A stretch of DNA of 24,101 bases, taken from the NCBI GenBank assembly GCA_025399215.1, contig MU621342.1:1-24101 (forward strand), in the 5' to 3' direction. The notes beneath the pieces were generated by a model. The model did no database searches. It had not been told where the DNA came from and worked only from the letters and a program-made list of their open reading frames with translations. The stretch is from Globomyces pollinis-pini. Its lineage: Eukaryota > Chytridiomycota > Chytridiomycetes > Rhizophydiales > Globomycetaceae. Position numbers and translations under genes: made by a program. Shown here in pieces: positions 19,859 through 24,101 of the stretch. Position 1 is the stretch's first letter, and each line of letters starts with the position of its first letter.

Positions 19859-20023
19859 ATGTCAGACAGCGATTATGACATGGATGAACAAGATGTTAAA
19901 AGGTTGAATTTTCGAATTGAATTGTTACAAGAGGAGCAATCAGGAACGGTGCATGAGCAGAAGAATAACGAGTACAAGAGTGAAATATCAAAATATTTGC
20001 TAAATAGATGGTTGCATAGATGA
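19859..20023 (+). CDS. Possible small 54-residue acidic coiled-coil protein
   Basis: ATG at 19859, 29 bases after the kinase stop, frame to TGA at 20023. The start MSDSDYDMDEQDVKRL is acidic and the rest (NFRIELLQEEQSG, KSEISKYLLNRW) could form an amphipathic helix. The frame differs from that of the kinase, and I found no intron that would join them in phase. Real small protein, 3' part of an alternative kinase transcript, or chance are all possible; I do not recognise it. Confidence 0.35.
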   Translation: MSDSDYDMDEQDVKRLNFRIELLQEEQSGTVHEQKNNEYKSEISKYLLNRWLHR

Positions 20024-20063
20024 AAGAATAATATATATTTAAAAACTAAATTGAATTCACTTT

Positions 20064-22431
20064 TCATTCTGTGTCTGTTGCATCAGATCGATAAGACTCA
20101 ATAGCAGATTGTCTTGCAGTTGTAGCTTGAAAAAGTGCAGAATACGTTGACCGAGGCGCATCTTTGTTAAGAGAATTATTTCGCGCTAGCTGTGATACTC
20201 TAGAGGATCGTGAGCTTACAGAGGATTGGCGAACTATCTCTGATGCTCGAGCACTAGATCTGGAGGAAAGGTTAGATTTTAAACGGCCATCTGTTCGATT
20301 AAATAGATACGCTTCAGTCGGACTATCTCCATCACTCGATGCCTTTAAATCATGTGTAGTAACTCGTAAGGGTGAACGCGGACGAGCGAAGGCCTGGGAC
20401 TTCGGTCTGGCGGTCGGCAATATGGCCACCGAAGAATTTGGGATAGACTTGAATCCTGAACTAGCAGCCTCTTCCCAATCCAAAGTACGAGCAGTTATAT
20501 AATCCGGTACTAGAGATTGATTGACCCCACCAGGATCAGTGGTTGTAAAGGTTGGCAAAATATCTACTGATGAAGGAATATTCTTGAAACCAGAGCTTGC
20601 TGCTGCTTCCCAATCAATAGTTCTGGCTGTAATATAATCAATTTTAGCTGATGTGGGGGTAATAGGGGATGATGGTGGAGTGGCAGGTCCATTCAATAGA
20701 GAGATAGACTCTCTATTATTGGCCAAAAGAATATCAACATTGTTCATAGGCGGCTTTTTATTCCCCGACTTGATTAATGCTTCCCAGTCAAGTGTTTTAG
20801 TCATTATATATCTTTCAGTCACAATTTCAGACTGTGAACCATGGCTATGTCGAACTGGAGAATAAGACTGTGGGGGTGGAGAAACAATAGTGCCAGAATT
20901 ACTTGAATTTCGGTATCTCCCAAGGTTATCCAAGTTTGCTGTTTGAAGTGATAAAGATGCGGCCGAGATTCGTCTATTCTTCTTTTTCTGATCCAATCCT
21001 GATTTATGAGTGGTCGAGTACGAAGAGTTGCCATTGGATTGAACATTCAATAAATGTCTAATGTGTGCATTCAAGGCACATGATACCAGAGTATGAAAAA
21101 CATAAGAAAAGCATATTGGCCCTTCCATAAGATTGAAATGTGCATCATTCTGTAATAGCAGTGTGAATCTTTGTATATAATAAAGTCCAATGAATCCAAC
21201 TGCATTCAATATCTGTAGCAAAAAATAGATTATGATAAATGAGTCCAATTCAATCAAATAAAGTAATTTTTTGTACATTGATTCATCTTTCAGATCTGGA
21301 TGGGAATTGATGATTGAGCGAAACACAAACAACGCTGGTGCGATATCGAAAAAGTACATAAAGATAATGAATAATGGGACCAACTGTGACCAAAACACCA
21401 ATCCATGACTGTCTCTTTGAAAAAATGGAGATAAATATAAGGTACCAGCCAAACAAAAATGAAATCCAAGTAATACAGTCAGGAATATTTTTTGATTAAC
21501 CCGAGTATGAAGCCTCATGAAAATCAACAAAATATTTCCAGTTATGAGAGTGGACACTAGCATTGCTATCCCCAAAGAAATAGCAGTAAATGTTACCATC
21601 AAATAGCCTTCCGTCTGTCCTGGCATTGCCACATGAACTTGGACGACATCGAAGAGAATAAAGATCAGCCAAAATATTTGCGAAATCATATATCCTAATA
21701 AGAAAACAGTCTTTGAATGGTGAAACCTAACATTATAAAGAATAGAATTACAAATAAGCATAGTATATCAAAACACCCAAGGTGCCAACCAACGCCAAAG
21801 AATGGAAAGTAACACTTAACCAAAAATGAGTGTCCAATCTATCTGCAGTGACAGTGTTTGGTGGCCAATAAGTAACCCAAGAAGTTTGAATTGTCGTATT
21901 TTCTACATCTTTCAGTCGCACCATATGCGATCCTATTGTTGAGAGAACTGTAATTGGTTCATTTGAAAGGCTGAATTTCCTCTGAATTCCAGTGCAACCT
22001 TCCACACTAAAAATGGCCAATTCTCCAGAAGTTGAGCATATGAACCGATCATGACATACACCATCAGCTAGCACAAATGTGTCATTGTAAGGCCATGAAT
22101 TTGAACCAGCGTTGGTAAGTTGACAATATTTTTGAGCATTGGAAAGTGTATGTAAAGGTATAGAAGGATCATTACTGGTATATGAAGAATGAAGGACACT
22201 CTTTCTTCCATTATTCGATAGTTTATTCGCAGCATTTGGAATAGCAGAGTAACAGCAACCAGAGTCAGTCCTTACATGTTGCCCACAGAGGGAAAGGGAT
22301 GGAAAGGTGTTTTTGATATTGAAGTATTCATTTGAGGATGGGATGGTAGAGTCTGGGAATGTTCTAATAAGGGATGGGATTCCGACACAGTCGTAACTTT
22401 CCCAACTGGACTGCGCAATCCAGAGAGTCAT
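20064..22431 (-). CDS. Seven-transmembrane putative receptor with repeated cytoplasmic tail motif
   Basis: Exons 22431-21752 and 21726-20064, a 25-nt intron inside the end of helix 1, 780 residues. Residues 1-200 are a presumed extracellular region with about ten cysteines and several N-glycosylation sequons (NDT, NTT); no classical signal peptide is evident. Seven hydrophobic segments follow at about 202-227, 232-258, 267-295, 306-330, 335-362, 383-411 and 428-450, as in a G-protein-coupled receptor; I cannot assign it to Ste2/Ste3, cAMP-receptor-like or Frizzled families. The 330-residue tail is rich in Ser and Arg and carries three copies of a YITARTxDWEAAxSSGFK...DIL unit (about 532-563, 590-619, 635-665). 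The tail's SPxxP and RSS clusters look like phosphorylation sites. Probably plasma membrane; ligand and partners unknown. Confidence 0.8.
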
Positions 22432-23028
22432 TTGGAAGAGAAAGTTGGTACTTTCCCAAACAAGATATCAGTGTTCCTGAAACGAAACGACGGGTCACAC
22501 AATTATTGAATTAAAGTGAGTTGGTGGGACAAGAGAGACTGTGATGGATGTCATCTTAATCCTTATTGTTCAGTCAGTTCGAATATGTGTCTTGTAAGCT
22601 GGTTTTACATTTGACCAGTATTGGGTGGTGTTGGAACTGGAACCCCAAATTGATCAAAGAAACCAACCTTCCACTGTTGGAACTAATACACAGATGCTCA
22701 CTGACTTCAAAAAAACTTATTTAACTTGCAGGATTAGATAGATTAAATCACCATCTACTACTATTAGATGATGATACAGATCGGTACATTGTCTGTACGT
22801 CAGTTGCTATCTCTTGATTTAATACTCATGCTCGGCTTTAGCACAAGCATTTTGCTTTCATTCCTATTTCAACCTTCACTTTTTGACACGGTTTCAAATA
22901 TGAACTTTGTGATGTTTAATTTGTTTTACAATCAACACCTCCCACTTTTCTACTAGTGGTGTTCTCATTTACAGCTTTAAATAGTAAAAAAGAGTTGCAA
23001 AATAAAGTATATTAACTGAACTGTCAAA
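22432..23028. other. Intergenic, no gene recognised
   Basis: About 600 bp between the 7TM protein start and the F-box/ankyrin stop. I looked for an upstream exon that could supply a signal peptide to the 7TM protein, but an in-frame TGA close upstream blocks the obvious option. One plus-strand frame of about 60 codons (22768-22956) is hydrophobic and without family features; I treat it as chance. Confidence 0.5.
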
Positions 23029-23970
23029 TTAATTAATTTTAGTGTCCAATCTAGTGACAAAGCGACTATCTGCTTTTACCAATTCCACTGCTTCCATTCT
23101 TTTATGGTAAACTGCTTCTTGAATTGCGCTGTTCACCCAGTCTAGAGTGCACCTCTCGCAGTTCAAGTAAGCTTTTACCATATCCGCCTTTCCCTCTCGA
23201 ATACCATATCGAAGGCCTTTGTTGTAATCAAAAGAAGGGTCTATACGTGGATCACTTAGTAATAATTTTACACAATCAATATAGCCGTTTTCTGTTGCAA
23301 CGTACAATGCTTGATGTTCCTCAGCAAGCGGGTTGACCCTAGAGTCTTTCAATAGCAGCTTTAAGACCTCCGTATGTCCATTTCCCGCCGCAGCTTCAAA
23401 TGCCCAATCATTGTTAGCACCAGGATCAACATTTGGAAACTTCAAAAGAACTTGGACACATTCAAGCCTACCATTAGCACAAGCCATTTGAATAGCAGCA
23501 TTGTCCCAATCATTTGAATCTGTCAGATTCACATCAACTTCTTTATCGTGAACCAATAAATCAAATATCTCCATGATTCCAAGTCTTGTAGATTTCCAAA
23601 ACAGTTGTTGTTTTTCCTCCTTACGAACTTTATCCGAATTTAATTTAAGATACTGCTGGATTATATGGTATTGATGATGATTGAATAAATCAAGCAAATA
23701 TGGACTTTGAAGGTATTGCAGATCAGGTTTCATTAAAGTACTCAAATCAGACCTTTTTGACTGCTTTTTAAATAAACTTTGGATGAAAGGTAACGATATG
23801 GATTCTTGATAACTTTCCATAGTGCAGTATTGAGGTAAAAGATGTCCGTTCTCATCAAATCCCAATGATATGTATTTTGCTGATCGAACCAGCGAATGAA
23901 ACTCCATAATATTCAAATATTTTGTGATTATTTCAAATAGTTCCACTGGTAGTTGTGATAGACAAGTCAT
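23029..23970 (-). CDS. F-box and ankyrin-repeat protein
   Basis: Single exon, 313 residues. I start at ATG 23970, directly before LSQLPVELFEIITKYLNIMEF, the F-box (residues 4-36). A helical spacer is followed from about residue 123 to 305 by five or six degenerate ankyrin repeats of about 33 residues, for example NGHTEVLKLLLKDSRVNPLA and NGYIDCVKLLLSDPRIDPSF. F-box proteins recruit targets to SCF ubiquitin ligases through Skp1, and here the ankyrin array would be the target-binding part. Large families of such genes with this VNPLA/IDPSF repeat style occur in chytrids and other early fungi. The region just upstream (24010-24101) is repeated inverted at 755-850. Confidence 0.85.
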   Translation of the reverse strand: MTCLSQLPVELFEIITKYLNIMEFHSLVRSAKYISLGFDENGHLLPQYCTMESYQESISLPFIQSLFKKQSKRSDLSTLMKPDLQYLQSPYLLDLFNHHQYHIIQQYLKLNSDKVRKEEKQQLFWKSTRLGIMEIFDLLVHDKEVDVNLTDSNDWDNAAIQMACANGRLECVQVLLKFPNVDPGANNDWAFEAAAGNGHTEVLKLLLKDSRVNPLAEEHQALYVATENGYIDCVKLLLSDPRIDPSFDYNKGLRYGIREGKADMVKAYLNCERCTLDWVNSAIQEAVYHKRMEAVELVKADSRFVTRLDTKIN

Positions 23971-24009
23971 AAAAAAAGTGGAAGTAAAATAACGAATTTC
24001 CAATTGTTT

Positions 24010-24101
24010 TAACACACAGCTGCAAAATATGAAGATTGAGCAGAACACTTGAAGACCTGGTCGATTAATTAATCATTATTTATATGATTCGAAGACAATT
24101 T
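24010..24101 (-). repeat. Copy 2 of an inverted dispersed repeat, upstream of the F-box/ankyrin gene
   Basis: The minus strand from the window's last base starts with the same 28 bases as 755-782 and continues with GACCAGGTCTTCAA. It ends about 40 bp before the F-box ATG, so it is promoter/5' leader sequence, and it may extend beyond the window. It includes a TATAAATA stretch. Confidence 0.6.

Noticed and set aside
20164..20502. 112-codon plus-strand frame
   Set aside because: Antisense to the tail of the 7TM protein, where the opposite frame carries conserved repeats.
23971..24048. Longer F-box/ankyrin protein starting at 24048
   Set aside because: That start would be GTG; the first ATG is 23970, directly before the F-box, and the upstream part matches a repeat found in non-coding sequence.

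Overview
The window is nuclear DNA of an AT-rich, gene-dense eukaryote, most likely a flagellated (zoosporic, chytrid-like) fungus. Three things point that way. The gene set includes fungal/opisthokont housekeeping genes: TFIIH Tfb3, RNA polymerase III RPC82, mitochondrial adrenodoxin reductase and a Nak1/MST-type kinase. A clear SSNA1/DIP13 orthologue is present, which is a centriole and cilium protein. Nearly every gene is cut by very small spliceosomal introns. I placed 54 introns by protein continuity: 51 are 24-35 nt, and the three exceptions (59, 61 and 68 nt) can each be read as two such introns joined or nested. The species itself cannot be named from the sequence.

Layout, left to right. 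(1) 1-1100: a divergent pair of paralogous 52-residue proteins (147-305 minus, 538-696 plus), then a gene-poor stretch with a short repeat that recurs inverted at the far right edge. (2) 1123-2939: a two-headed ATPase-inhibitor (IF1)-like mitochondrial protein, a xylose-isomerase-like TIM-barrel protein and a 70-residue protein with a KKGGxGKxNWG motif. (3) 3402-6045: TFIIH subunit Tfb3/MAT1 (minus) and adrenodoxin reductase (plus), start codons back to back. (4) 6171-11160, all minus: RPC82/POLR3C, ZNHIT2-like HIT zinc-finger protein, and an MHS-family MFS transporter of bacterial flavour. (5) 11801-12184: SSNA1 (minus), hidden by two introns, divergent from (6) a chromodomain protein (12319-14085, plus) with a perfect 51-bp tandem repeat and a C-terminal helical domain. 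(7) 14194-17666, minus: a thioredoxin with a WCPPC site and a complete KDM4/JMJD2-type histone demethylase (JmjN, JmjC, PHD, extended PHD, Tudor-like). (8) 18119-19829: a Ste20/GCK kinase in 14 exons, one only 4 nt long. (9) 20064-23970, minus: a seven-transmembrane protein whose tail carries three copies of a ~30-residue repeat, and an F-box/ankyrin protein.

Most genes are unrelated housekeeping functions: transcription (Tfb3, RPC82), chromatin (KDM4, chromodomain reader), mitochondria (IF1-like, adrenodoxin reductase), Hsp90/R2TP-linked assembly (ZNHIT2), cilium (SSNA1) and signalling (kinase, 7TM protein). The most notable signals are the selected-for small-protein pair, the 4-nt exon, the abutting introns, the double IF1 motif and the 7TM tail repeats. 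All exon boundaries are my own manual splice calls; total coding lengths were checked to be divisible by three.
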